DNA of 64,000 nucleotides, from NCBI RefSeq assembly GCF_041146395.1, contig NC_091008.1, positions 5,779,501-5,843,500 on the forward strand, read 5' to 3'. Positions within the stretch are counted from its first letter, which is position 1. Each line of letters opens with the position of its first letter. Both the position numbers and the translations under genes were made by a program. Below the pieces are notes generated by a model. The model was not told where the DNA came from. It ran no database searches and saw nothing but the letters and a program-made list of their open reading frames with translations. This stretch comes from Eulemur rufifrons (lineage: Eukaryota; Chordata; Mammalia; Primates; Lemuridae). This document shows positions 9,603 to 25,700 of the stretch, piece by piece.

Positions 9603-11044
9603 GTAAGACCCTGATGCTGTTTCTCCCAACCTAATCACGTAGCACATGTAATTTGTGTATATGAGTGCATTTCGCTTATTGAAGTTCAAGAAACTGGGAC
9701 CAGGGGTGATAAAACTGTACCTACTATTTTAATACAAGGGTAAAGAAAACCCAGGAAACTTATCTCTAATGCATATTACATAACTTAAAAACCATCTCTG
9801 AAAGCGTTAGAGGCCTTTGGATTTCAGTTGGTTTCCAGAGTCTTTGGGGAAGAGGGAATGTCTATAATGAGTTTTTTTCTTTTCTCCCTTTTACCTTAAG
9901 TTCTAATTAGCTTAGACCTTTAATATTTTTTTCATGCATTAATATGAAGAATAATAGTGTACATCCATTTATTTTGCAGCAAGAATAATTTTGGGCGGAT
10001 TTTCATTTGCGAAATTGCTGTTCCTTATTTCTTGTTACAATAAGAAGGCAGACAGCGAATGAACAGACTGAACGTGGTTCAGCAAAGCAGAATCTAATTG
10101 GTGAAAATATAAAATTTTGTAGGAACTGTGCATTTGAAGATGATAGATTTTCCCTCCATTTCTATTTCTTGCTAAAAACTTTAAAAATTATGTATATATT
10201 TAGATTTAAAAAGAACTCTTTGTGCTGTTAAAAGAATCAAGTAACCTACAGGGTTCCCTTGTCAACCAGCCTGCATTTCTGTTCTCCTTTAATTACTTAA
10301 CAATTGGCCTGACCAGAATTGAAATGTTCTGCATACAACATGTCAAAAGGAGAAGGAGGGAAAAGAACTATACAGGCTTCCTCCATAGCTACAAAGTAGT
10401 TACACGGATTAGAAATCAGAAATACCTATGTCTATACTAAACACAGATTTCTTTGGCAGACTGATGTAAGTGTAGCATAAAACTAAGCCTCCCGGAGTTA
10501 ACCTTTTAAAAATTTGAATAGTTGCCTGTATAACTAGCTACAACTCTCTCCCTCAGTACAATTTAGAAATTTTCTGGAACTCTAAAAGCACAGAGAGAAT
10601 TTTTGAGTTTGCCTAAAAGGAGAAGCATGACTTCCAATGTATAAATATATGTGTGTATGTAGATAGCTGGCCCAGTGTGTTAATATTATAGCTTTACGTT
10701 TGTGCATGTTTCTTCACGTATCTGTATTTTTTAGTCCAGTTTGTTAGTATTAATAGAACAAATTAAATTAGATGGGTAACCCTTACTTTTGTAAAAACCT
10801 CAGTGAGTAGTGGAAGTACTGTTTGAACCACATGTTTTTAAAACATTTGGTTTGCTGTTAAGCCCGTAAGAGAATAAATACTGTCAATCTAAAATAGAGC
10901 ATAATAATCCAGTTACAGTATTTTGTAAACACATCTTTTGTGTGAGGTCTGATTTGTCTTCGGACTATTAGAGTCTCAGAGGAAAAATACCGTGATATAA
11001 AAGGGAAGTCAATGCGTCATTGATTGTTCTTCGGATTCTCCCAG
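9603..11044 (+). promoter_or_regulatory. LEF1: LEF1 intron 2, expected site of alternative promoter P2
   Basis: 1442-bp AT-rich intron without recognisable repeats. In human LEF1 an internal promoter (P2) in intron 2 makes a truncated mRNA lacking exon 1, which encodes a beta-catenin-independent, dominant-negative form. The sequence shows a consensus TATA box only 42 bp before exon 3 (listed separately). Otherwise it is poor in CpG, unlike P1. P2 activity in this species is inferred from orthology. Confidence 0.6.
10996..11003 (+). promoter_or_regulatory. LEF1: TATA box candidate for the short LEF1 form
   Basis: TATAAAAG is a full consensus TATA box. A start 25-30 bp downstream would fall at about 11021-11033, some 12-24 bp upstream of the exon 3 acceptor boundary. 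Such a transcript would run unspliced into exon 3. Whether it is the main P2 start is not known from the sequence. Confidence 0.4.
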
Positions 11045-11178
11045 GAAAGCATCCAGATGGAGGCCTCTACAGCAAGGGACCCTCCTACTCGAGTTACTCT
11101 GGTTACATAATGATGCCAAATATGAATAACGACCCCTACATGTCAAATGGATCTCTTTCTCCACCCATCCCGAGAACA
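11045..11178 (+). CDS. LEF1: LEF1 coding exon 3 (residues 94-138); start of context-dependent region
   Basis: 134-nt exon between acceptor 'gattctcccag' and donor 'gtgagt'. Joined to exon 2 it reads GKHPDGGLYSKGPSYSSYSG, then YIMMPNMNNDPYMSNGSLSP, then PIPRT. This is a near-perfect LEF1 match and the start of the central context-dependent regulatory region, rich in Tyr, Ser and Pro. It ends in phase 0. Two adjacent Met codons (11110 and 11113, residues 116-117) are the natural start for the N-terminally truncated LEF1 form made from the internal promoter. Ser103 replaces the Asn I recall in human. Coding sequence stops here; the next exon is outside the window. Confidence 0.96.
11057..11110 (+). 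other. 17-codon out-of-frame ORF whose stop overlaps the truncated-LEF1 start
   Basis: ATG at 11057-11059 (G at +4, C at -3) is the first ATG a transcript starting near the TATA box would meet. It is out of frame with LEF1 and ends at TAA 11108-11110. Its last A is the first base of the LEF1 ATG 11110-11112, forming TAATG. This geometry suits termination-reinitiation. Existence of the frame is read directly; function is inference. Confidence 0.4.
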
Positions 11179-15670
<4,492 letters not shown>

Positions 15671-15825
15671 TAAGTGAGTATGCTGAGCTGAGTCAGTCTA
15701 TAGGTAGCTAATACTGTAGTAATCAAGAGACTTAGTACTGCTTCCCACTATCCTGACATGTCCTTACTCGTGTAGAAAAGGCAGCCACTGGATGTTATTC
15801 AGATAATTTTAAACATATATTTTAG

Positions 15826-16185
15826 GCCAGGCGTGGTGGCTCACGCCTGTAATCCTAGCACTCTGGGAGGCCTAGGTGGGCGGATCGTTTGAGCTCAGGA
15901 GTTCGAGACCAGCCTGAGCAAGAGCGAGACCCCATCTCTACTAAAAATAGAAAGAAACTATATGGACAGCTAAAAATATATATAGAAAAAAATTAGCCGG
16001 GCATGGTGGCGCATGCCTGTAGTCCCAGCTACTCGGGAGGCTGAGACAGGAGGATCGCTTGAGCTCAGGAGTTTGAGGTTGCTGTGAGCTAGGCTGACGC
16101 CACGGCACTCACTCTAGCCTGGGCAACAGAGTGAGACTCTGTCTCAAAAAAAAAAACAAACAAACAAACAAACAAAAAAAAAAAC
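15826..16185 (+). mobile_element. Full-length strepsirrhine-type Alu
   Basis: Starts 'gccaggcgtggtggctcacg' and shows both monomers, the 'aaatagaaagaaactatatgg' middle block and the right arm 'gaggctgagacaggaggatcg'. It ends in an A/CAAA-rich tail. Perfect 13-bp target duplications ACATATATTTTAG at 15813-15825 and 16186-16198. Confidence 0.95.
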
Positions 16186-16198
16186 ACATATATTTTAG

Positions 16199-18002
16199 GT
16201 TCATTATTACTTTTTAAATACTGTGATCTTATGAAGCCACAGTAGAGGAACTATAGACTCTGCTGTAAACCCTTAAGTCATTTTAGACATATAAATGATC
16301 CAGTCTCTACAGTTTGGAGGCTCAAAGCCTGAAAATGATTTAAAGACCAGTAACAAAGCCTGGGGGTGGGGGGCAGGGTGGAAGCAGGAGGTTGCAGGGT
16401 ACCAAAAGGAAGAGTGGGGAGTTGAGCAGAGGACTGGCCAGGGAGCAAGGATTGCTAACTCCGAGATTCTGGTAATCTAGCTGGGACTATTTGCAGAGTG
16501 TCGTCAGAGGCTGTGTAGGGGATTATAAAGTTTCTGTAAAAGAGTACATTTACACACAGTGCCCATTCTGGCTAGACTTCCAAACTTGCTGAAGTTATCC
16601 ACATGCTGTAGGTGGATCGCTTACGAAGCTCACTGAGGGCTGGTGGTCAGATCCCTTCAACCTGCGTGGGGAAAATGCCAAGGGCAGTATAGAGCAGGAA
16701 GCTTCAGTTGCCTCCTACCCCCTTTCCCCTGCCCATCAGAGAAATATGACTGGCAGAGATACTGCATCACAGAGCGCGTAGAGATGTGTCTTATTTTTGC
16801 AGCTAACCAGGGGCCAGTAGCATCTTAAAAAAACTGGATTGTTGACCTATGCCTACCAATAATCCTGGGTAGAACTTGATGACAATTTTGTGGAATTGAC
16901 TTTTGATCTTTGTTATAGTAATTTATTGTTGTTATGCTTACTTGTAAAAAAGATGCCTATCACTACTCTACTCAACATAGAGAACCATTGGATGAAGGGG
17001 TGGATAGAGGGAAGGCCCTCCAATATAAAAAGAGGAGTGGCCATAGGGTACCTTTTCTTTCTTTCTTTCTTTTTTTTTTTATTATGTCGTCAGCTTCTGT
17101 ATGAAACAGTTATGAAAACAGAATTTTAAAATCTGACCTAAGATATTTTCATAAACCTATTTTTAATCCTGAAAAACTTTGCCATGAAAGCTGTCAAACA
17201 TTGGTGATAATTGATTATCTAGTGATCAATTCATCAGGGACGATGAGATAGTTATAGTCAGCCTAGCACAGAGTAAATACCTCAGTAGATTTGCTGAATT
17301 AATAAAGCATGCACAGGAAATTTCTCATGTATGTTTTTGGATGTTTCTAAATAATCTCTCTTTATCAAACCAAATGCTGTGTGAATAGCAAAACTTGAAA
17401 GTATTTGCTAAATAATCCTTATTATTTTACTACTTCTCTGATTTGTTGCATCAGTGAATAAAAAGCGCATTAGACCAAGGTTTTTAATGAGGAAGTGAAA
17501 GTCTGTCCTTAAAGAATGTTAAGTTTCTAGGTAACCACTGAAATTAGCCAGCCAGGGGAGCTCACTGCTAGAATAAAAAAAGAACAGGGCCCTCAGATGA
17601 GGATTGATCTTAAGCAGCACTTATCTGTTACTTAGGTCCTAGAAACCTAATTGAAGAAATGGAGATGATAGAATGCTTTTTTTTTCAGAAGGATTCTTGA
17701 AATGGGAATATAATAGTCATACAAAGAAAAGCATCTTCAAGTATGTTTTAGTATCATGCGGTTAATACTTTTCGATTCACTTTTATTCTCTTCCAAATAG
17801 AAAGGACTTTTTTTTTTTTTCTTCCCCCAGTAACATTTAGGGTCTATTCAGGTCTTAAAAAATTATCTGTTCTTTCCAAATCCATGTGGCAACATCAGTG
17901 CTGAATTTTCTAGGCCACTGAGTATTGTAAATGGATTATGTCCTTTTGCAACGTGAAGAACAAAATTTTGGAGCCTGTCTTTGGGGGAAGTAGGCAGTGC
18001 CC
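16199..18002. other. Intron sequence, nothing recognised
   Basis: AT-rich sequence with simple runs (T-rich near 17060-17080 and 17810-17820) but no named repeat and no gene. Confidence 0.4.
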
Positions 18003-18072
18003 GTGGAGGCGGAGCCTGTGGAGGCGGAGCCTGTGGAGGCGGAGCCTGTGGAGGCGGAGCCTGTGGAGGAGG
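18003..18072. repeat. 15-bp minisatellite, 4.7 copies
   Basis: The unit GTGGAGGCGGAGCCT repeats in perfect register at 18003, 18018, 18033 and 18048, with a degenerate partial fifth copy. CpG inside each unit is preserved. Identity between units is complete, so it is young or homogenised. Confidence 0.9.
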
Positions 18073-19454
18073 GAGGGACTGGGGTGGATGCTGAAAGACC
18101 TGAGGTCTAGCCCCACGTCCATCATTTTCCTCCAGAAAGCCTTGGGAAGGCATTTCACCCCTATCAGCCTTTGTTTCCTTATTTACAGAATGGCATGTTA
18201 ATATCTGGCTTACCCACCATTGAAGTTGATGGGAAGTTAAGATGGCACAAAGCCTGCAGAAGCACTGGGTCTTCCAGCTATGGCAGCAGGGCAGGAGTCT
18301 TAAGATGGAACCAGTCGGTGAGCGCCCTGGTCCCCAGCTGGTGGGACTTCTGCAGCCACAAGAAGTGCTTGGCTGTAGCTGGGAAACTCCCAAGAAAGGG
18401 AAGACACTTTTGGTTCCTCTTGTGTGCCCTGCTGACCCAGAATCTGGGCGCTGAGTGAGGAGGGCCTTACATTAGCCTTCAGAACACGTTTGCAGAGATA
18501 AAAGTTTGGGGGATTGTCATTGTGTTTTTACAGAGGTGGTTTTCCTCTCTTGGGCTCTTTTTTTCTCTTCTAATTGTTAGGAGAGCTCTGGATTCTCCTC
18601 TTTAGCCCTGTGGGCTTCTGTTAAAGGAATGAGATACATGAGGGGACAGATGTCTAAATTTCAGATTTGTTAGCTGAAAATTTCATATCCTTGTGATACT
18701 GATTTAACTACTTGGATGGGGGGAAAGAACATAGTTTTGGTTAGGAGAATTTTTGTTCCCCTCAATCCTTTAGGAGCTGGGTTCATTCTCCCCACTGGGA
18801 AAATGGTAGACAGAGGACATCTAAGAGCCACGAGAATGTGGAGGACCACAGGAGGGTTATTTTTTTCCCCTTTCGCATTTTCTTCTGGCTTAAACCTTTC
18901 TAGCTTGCTTGGCACCTGAAACAATCATGTCCAAAAGGATGTGTTGGCTGAGCAGCAAGGAGGAATCTATGTTCTTCTAGCCTCCTGGAAAATTCCAGTT
19001 TTCTTTTTCTCTCAGTAAAAGCCAACGGGCATTAAGTATATATCAACCTGGAGCCAGCTTCTGTTGTGCAAGATTCCTCGATTTTGAACGTTATATATGG
19101 TACCTGATAACGATTATGATCTTATCATCTTGGTATACTAGTTCAAATGCTGTGCATCAAGGAGAAAGGTGTATAATCTTACCTCCAATGGATTAGACTT
19201 TGACTTAGATTTTTAAGTCTGAAACAAAACCAAAAGCGCTGAAGTAAAAAACATTTACTGTTTGCTGCAATTGGGCAAACAGTCAGCTGGCTGGCAGTGT
19301 TAAGAAAAGAATCAAGTCTCCCAAACATTGCTGGAATTGTGTTTTTTTTTTGCTAATTTTTATGAATACATTAAAATTTTAGATTAAAACTCAAGATTTT
19401 TTTTTTTTTTTTTTGCTTGGAAGGGAAAAGGGAAAGCAAATGATTTTATTAAAA
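18073..19454. other. Intron sequence, nothing recognised
   Basis: No named repeat and no gene; T-rich runs near 19340 and 19396-19414. Confidence 0.4.
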
Positions 19455-19640
19455 GTGTTACCTTGACTCAGACACTGTGCTAGGCAATTTATGTGGTTAT
19501 CTTATTTAATTTAATCGTAATGTGGAAACTATGGGTGTTAGGGTATTAGGTCTCTGTGTTAAAGACAAGGACCCTATCGCCAGGGACCGCAGTCAGCTTC
19601 CCCAGCTTAATAAGCACTGGAGTCAGGGCCCTTCCCTAAG
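19455..19640 (-). mobile_element. MIR SINE relic
   Basis: 'cagacactgtgctaggcaatttatgtgg' through '...agtcagctt..cttaataagcactggagtcagggccc' follows the reversed MIR order (tail, core, head). Diverged. Confidence 0.5.
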
Positions 19641-19834
19641 GTCAAAAGTGTTGTCTGTGTTCATTAAAAATAATCATATTTGCCTTTAAGAACACAAAGT
19701 ACTTATTAAATGAATCATAATACTGATTAAAATGTGAAGCAGAAGGCAATTATTATGATGATTGTATTGGAAATTTCTTTTCAAAAATAACTTTTTTATA
19801 AAAATAAAAAATAGTCTTTTTATTAAAAAAGCAA

Positions 19835-20240
19835 TTCATGTTCCCTAGAAAAATTAGAAAACTTGGATGAGAACAGGAACAACAAATATTAAAATCCCAG
19901 AATCCCATTGTCAGAGATTATCACTCTTTTAACTTTCTATGTGGCCTTTTAGACTTCTTTCTATGCACAAATGTAAATCTACATAAACATATACAAATAC
20001 TTGTTACATATTCATGGCAATGGGAACATAATATACCATTTTGTAGCTTTTTCCCTCACCTATGTATATAATGGATATTTTTTTTCTATTTATAAATACT
20101 CTTCTGTATCATCATTTATTGCCTAATTTATTTAACCAGTATTTTGTTGATAGACATTCAAATTGTGTCATTTTTTTCCCCCCCATCTTATGCAGTATTA
20201 TGATGAAATGCATATTCTCTAACTAAATCTTTATAAAATT
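19835..20240. mobile_element. Ancient LINE-like relic, family unsure
   Basis: The order of blocks resembles old mammalian L1 3' regions seen across placental genomes: 'aaaatcccagaatcccattg', 'agagattatcactcttttaac', 'gacttctttctatgcaca', 'taatttatttaaccagtattttgttgatagacattc'. Orientation and family not resolved. Confidence 0.35.
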
Positions 20241-20969
20241 CTGAATTGTTACTTTGGAATAAATTGTTAGAATCGCAGAGTCTAAGACAGCGCACCTTTT
20301 TAAGCTGGGGTTCACCCACCATTGCAATTTAACCTTAAAAATACAATTATTTAAAATATGTACCTGTTTACATTGAGCTTTGGTTATGGTTGGTGTTTTT
20401 GAGGCTGATCATTTTCATGCTGCTTCCGGTCAAGAATCAGGGCAGCAATAGATAGGAAGTCAGAGAGAGGGAGAATGTAATGGCAGCTTTGTTATTAATC
20501 AGGCTGGACGACATCTGGCAGTAGAGTGTCAGATTGGTTATTGGTAAGGCTGGGTGGGAGAAATGTAGCTTGAACCATGACACACACCGTGGACTTCCTT
20601 TGACTTCCCAAGTGAAGCCACCACTAAGCCACAGGTTCCCAACGCAGGCACGGGGGAGCCTCATGTCAAACTGGGGGAGAGAACAGACCCATGCTTGGGC
20701 AAGCTGGTCCCCAGAGAGAGAACAAGGGGTCAGTCCATCCTTGCCCAGTTTCTTCTTCTGGATCACCGAAGAGATGAGTCTCTCTTCCATGGAGAGGGGT
20801 GAGTGAGAAGCTGGGTAGATTGGCCAGGCTCGGGAGGCTGGGAGAAGGAGAAGAAGGTGCTTGTCCCTTCAGTCATCATTTGTGATCAATCAGAGCGTGG
20901 GCCAACTACAGCAATGGTAAAATAAGTGAGTAAGTAAACAAATTTATTTTGGGGCTGCCGCAGAGCACT

Positions 20970-21095
20970 GCTGTTGGAGCCAGGATGCCGGGACCCCTGT
21001 GCTCTCACTCGCTGTGTGTTCTTCACACTCCCTGCACCTTGGTGTCCTCACCTGGAACACTGTCACCTGTTCCACCGGTGGCAGTATATAGCGCT
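20970..21095 (+). mobile_element. MIR SINE relic
   Basis: 'ggagccaggatgccgggacc', 'ctcgctgtgtgttcttcacactccctgcaccttgg', 'tcctcacctgg' follow the MIR head and core in forward order. Confidence 0.45.
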
Positions 21096-21639
21096 CGGCA
21101 TTGGTAGTGGTGTTTCTGGAACGGGAGACGACTGCCTTAGAGTTACTGGTATCTCTGTTACAAAGGCAGGTGCCTGGGACCCTCTGCAAATGTCTCCCAT
21201 CAGAGTCTGCAGGCAGGTCACATGGATGCCCTTTTAACAAGCTCTGGGCCGAGTATCCCGTAACATACATTTTGGAAAAACACTGACACGGTAGATGCCC
21301 AATAATTTCACCAAGGTTCAGTTAACACACAGGATTTGCTTACACCGAGAAAGCAGTGAAGCTGGGACTCCAAGGGAGGTTCCCTGGCCCCAAAGCTCAC
21401 GTTCTCTTCCCTCCGCCCCCTCCAGCCCCATGGAGACCCCTGCACTCCACTCTCTTCTGGTCAGACCTCGAGAGGTCTTAGCCTCGAGTGCCTCCCCCAG
21501 TGATGGCAGAATGCAGCTCACATTCTTCAGCATCCTTTCAGGAGCTTTCCACGCTCTGGAACCGTCTGCCTTTGAGGTTTACCTCTTCGCCACCCTGCCC
21601 TGCAGCTTATGATCCAGCTGGGTTCCCCGACCCGCACCC

Positions 21640-22000
21640 TAAACCCTTTTCCAAATCCCCGTCCTCTGGTTCTTACAGCTTGGTCTCCCTGGAATGCGGT
21701 TCCCTCCTCCCTGCCGGCACCGTCTTGTTCGTCCTTACGGGCCCAGGGCAATGGCACCTGCTCTGTGAGGCTCCTCCTAAGTCCATCCCCAGTGAGGACA
21801 AACTGCTGTCTCACAGCTCTGGAACCAGGTTTTCTAACAGCCAGTTGTCCCTGTGTCTGTGTTTCTCGCTGATTGTTAGTCCCTCCAGGATGGGGAGCTT
21901 GTGTTGTTATTCATCTTGCTCGCCCAGAACCTGTTATACCACCTGCCACAGGGTAGGTTACTCACCAGATGTTTGTGGAATAAACACAGCAGAAATTTTA
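21640..22000 (+). mobile_element. L2 LINE 3' relic
   Basis: 'tctccctggaatgcggttccctcc', 'tgtgaggctcctcctaagtcc', 'ccctccaggatggggagcttgtg', 'cagatgtttgtggaataaac' follow the typical order of the L2 3' end, including the final '...tgtggaataaa' block. Homology may begin upstream, near 21340. Confidence 0.55.
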
Positions 22001-22144
22001 AAACTTGAAGAGCGTGAGACAGTGACACCAAATATCAATCCCTATTTAAACGGGGCCGCTTGAAAAACGTAAACTCATCCTGGATCACAAGGCTGGAATT
22101 GAGCTTAGAAATTATCTGAGGTTTGAATACAGAGTCCATTAGTT

Positions 22145-22450
22145 TTGAGTACCTGGTACGTGCCAGGAACTGTTCCAAGCGCTTTGTATGTATTAGCTCA
22201 TTTAATCCTCACAATAACTCGATGCCGTCCCTAATATCCTGCCTGCATTACAGATGAGGGAACTGAGGCATAGAGAAGATTGGGAAATAGCGTAGGGGGG
22301 CATAGAAAGGGTTAAGGACCACTGTGAAACAGGTCAGGAAATGGAAGGGCAGATAAAGTGGGACGTCTGCTCTGACCACACAGCTAATGAGTAGTGGCAT
22401 CAGGGTGGCATCAGCCCAGGTCTTGGCTCCCCTGCAAGGTACTTTCTGCA
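22145..22450 (-). mobile_element. MIR SINE relic
   Basis: 'gtacctggtacgtgccaggaactgttccaagcgctttgtatgtattagctcatttaatcctcacaa' followed by 'cagatgagggaactgaggcatagaga' and 'cacacagctaatgagtagtgg'. Clear reversed MIR; a 60-80 bp interruption lies between the last two blocks. Confidence 0.75.
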
Positions 22451-23039
22451 ACTTCAGTTTCTCACCCACCCCTACTGGCAGTACTAGCTCACAGCAGGCG
22501 CTAGATGGTTGTTGAATGAGTGAATTTCTCATCAGGAAGATGGAAATGCTTTTCAACCTAGAGGAGTTTGGCAGGATAAGATGAGATAATGTACGAAGTT
22601 GTCCATTTCTTTAATAGAACCTTTGGTAGTAATGGCTTAGCGGGGCACATGAAGTTCAAAGGCGACCAGTTAGCTCCAGAGGGAGGAAGACGACGTGTAA
22701 AAGATGATGAATGTTCTAGTCTGATGACAAGGGGGCCATGTTAACGGAAATAATGAATTTAGAAAGAGGAGCAGGTTTATACACAGGCATTCGTGAGTTT
22801 GGCTTAAGGATTATTCTGTTTTCACTCTCATGCTAAGGAAACAAAATTAACCAAGATCTGGAACCAGACCATTCTGCGTTATGAACGTCTTTTTGGTCCC
22901 TGTTGCATTTGATGGAAGTCAGCGATGCCTCACAGAATCACTTTCTTTACCTATGCAGCCCCCTGGACCTTGACCAGAAACCTCTGTATGGTTATGAGAA
23001 ATAGACTTTTTGCCCAGGGGTTACAGAGAGTAACAGTAT

Positions 23040-23260
23040 TAATAATATACTAGCAAGTAATATTTAATGCATGTACTTTACATGCAGTTTTCTTATTAAA
23101 TCTTCACTGTAGCACTGTGAAGTGAATACTATTAATATTCTCATGGTTTCAGTGAATAAACTGAGGCACCGAGAAGTTACCCGGTTGTCCCTTATCCCAA
23201 AGTTTAATAAGTGGCAGAACTTGGATTCGAAGCCTGGTATTTCTGATTCAGGAGCTGGGA
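23040..23260 (-). mobile_element. MIR SINE relic
   Basis: 'attaaatcttcactgtagcactgtgaagtg', 'aataaactgaggcaccgagaagttac', 'taagtggcagaacttggattcgaagcctgg': reversed MIR core and head. Confidence 0.7.
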
Positions 23261-24029
23261 CCCAATTAATTCATAAACTAGTATGTCTCTGGAAAAAGTG
23301 TTGAGAGTAATCCTCAGTCTGGAAACTCCTTTGAGGATTGACAGTATCTGTTATACTATTTTATTAAATCATGTAAACGGATAGGTTTGAGCGATGGCTT
23401 AAATAACAGGTTCTACGAATGCTTGAAAATTGTCTTCTGGTTTATTCAACACAGAACCATGAAATTGCTCAAGGTGTTCCTGAAAATTCCCAGGAAATAG
23501 TTGTTCTTTGGGCATATCAGATATATTTTGATAAATGTCTGATTTTTATGGGATGGGATTCCCTATTGCTCATTTCTTGGGACCCAGTGTCCCCAAGTCT
23601 TAAGGACGAAATAGATTAATCAGATAGCTGTGTGAACACAAGTTTTTTGATTCTCAGAATCTTTTGGTAAATAATGTTGCCTCTTTACTCCATATGAACT
23701 CCATGTACAGGCAAAAATGTGTTGCCAAAGAGTATTCTTTGCATCATAAGCAATTAAAATGTGGTATGTGCTTCATTTTTAGGAATGGTTAGTGGTGATT
23801 TTTGTGGTGTCATGATGTTACGTTAAGTAAGAGAGATTAGTTTAGAATTAATTGGAATTGTGATTGTTGCTGAGAAGTTGCAACAGTTAGTTTCCTTTAA
23901 AAACTGAAGAAACTTTTCTTGTTAAGGAGATACTAGGAAAAAATCGTTGTGTCTTTCTCTCAAATCTTTTTTTGTTTTTTTTTTTTTGGTTGTTTGTTTA
24001 AAGGTAGTATATAAAAAAATGTCTGGGGA

Positions 24030-24310
24030 AAACCTGTGAAAGAACAGAAAAAATAAATAAAAATAGCTGCATTTCTATCATTCAGATACAATGGTTTCAT
24101 TTTGATATACGTATTTTCAGATGTTCTTTCTGCATCTATACCTATAATACAAGCATTTTTATAAATGAGCTCATAAGGTTCTTATTCTATTGCAATCTTT
24201 TTTTCAATAAAAACATACATGTGTTCATCTTTCTATGTGAATAAATATATGTCTGTATCATCAGTTATAGTTATCTGGTGTTAAGGATATTTTTGTTGTT
24301 GTTTTAAGTA
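24030..24310. mobile_element. Ancient LINE-like relic, family unsure
   Basis: Block order is similar to the 19.8-20.2 kb segment: 'cattcagatacaatggtttc', 'tttcagatgttctttctgcatc', 'tgttcatctttctatgtgaataaatatatgtctg'. Too diverged to name. Confidence 0.3.
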
Positions 24311-24920
24311 ATACTACCATGAAACCATATTGAAAATATAATCTTTTTGTTTATGTAAATTACTTGTTCATAGCTTTCTTGAGCTTTTTATATATAAAGC
24401 ATATTAACGATTTTAATCAACTCCTCTTGAATTAATAATGGTTCAAAACTATTTTACATCAAAATTACGATGTTCTTCTGTTTCTTTGCTACTGCAAAAT
24501 TGAAATCTACCTGCCAATGTGTAAGCAATGAACTATTTACTAACAAGAAAATACTTTGCAGCATTGGTTTGGTTCATTATTTACATTTTATCGCAGGAGA
24601 GAAGATGCTAATAAAATTCTTTCGACTGTTGTAGGATGTACAACAAGCAGAATGCATGTCGTACTCTGGTTCACTAATCAGAAGGTATCTGTTATAGGGG
24701 CTCTGAACTAACCCTAAAGTTTAGGGTTAAACAGCTGTCCACGCGGAATGAAGATAAATTCCAAAGAATGTGTATTTCAGGAATGATTTCCATCCTAGAA
24801 ATATTCACTGGAGGTACTGATTTTGATAGTGTGCTGAGCTGCATTGTGGACACACGCTGATAAAGGCAGTCTCCACCCTCAGGGAGCTTACACACGAGCA
24901 CTGGGCCAACAGCTGTGTGT

Positions 24921-25040
24921 GTGGCACAGCTGAGCACAGAGGGAGGCAGGAGCCACATCACCAGCACAAACCCGGGGATGTGGGTGTGGACAGAGACCCC
25001 CCCAGGTCACCCCGCAGTATTACAGACTATTTTAGCAGAC
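24921..25040. repeat. Dispersed copy of a sequence also found at 27030-27276
   Basis: 'gagcacagagggaggcagg', 'catcaccagcaca', 'gggatgtgggtgtggacag' and 'caggtcacc.c.gagtattacaga' appear in the same order at both places. I cannot assign the sequence to a known repeat family. Confidence 0.75.
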
Positions 25041-25554
25041 CCAGAGGCCTCTGGATTTTATATGTGCCATCGTTTCTTCCCCTGCTTTCGGTTCCGTGTG
25101 GCCCATTTGAAGCATGGTAGAGAATGTTTGGCTTACTTTTATTTTAAAACGGTCCTTTAGATATCTCTGTTTGAGCTGGGCCAGGAAAGTTGCTTGATAA
25201 ATAGTTTCTTTTAACTAAGAGGGCATGCATATTCAGCCACCTAAGGCTACTTCAGAATAGAACTTAGAACTATTTATAGAGCATTTTTAAACGAACACGT
25301 TTATCAACGTTTCTGCCAAGTTAACGGAGAGTTGCTAAGAGTGGAGGTAGAAGTCAGACCCTCCTCTGTTTTATGTTGTCGGTACGATGTCAATTTTTCA
25401 TTAGCACCACCAGCAGAGAGCTTTACTTGTAAGACATTTGCTTTGTGGACTCTTTTAGTGCATTTTAAACGGTGGTTGTCAAATTTGACTGCAATGAGAA
25501 TTAAGCAAACAGAATTTCATGAAAGTAGATAGGTTTCCATTTATTTATGTGTAT

Positions 25555-25700
25555 CCCACAGTGGCTAAGGATACCTGCTTTGCATCATGAGTGCCTGAGC
25601 CCGGATCCAGAATTAGCCAGTTACTAGCTACATAAGGGAAAAATTTCTTGCACCTTTTTGTTGCTGTCTCTTTACTCACCAGTACTTTGAAAAGTTCAGA
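25555..25700 (+). mobile_element. MIR SINE relic
   Basis: 'cagtggctaaggatacctgc', 'tgcctgagcccggatccagaattagccagttactagct' follow the MIR tRNA-like head and core in forward order. Confidence 0.5.
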
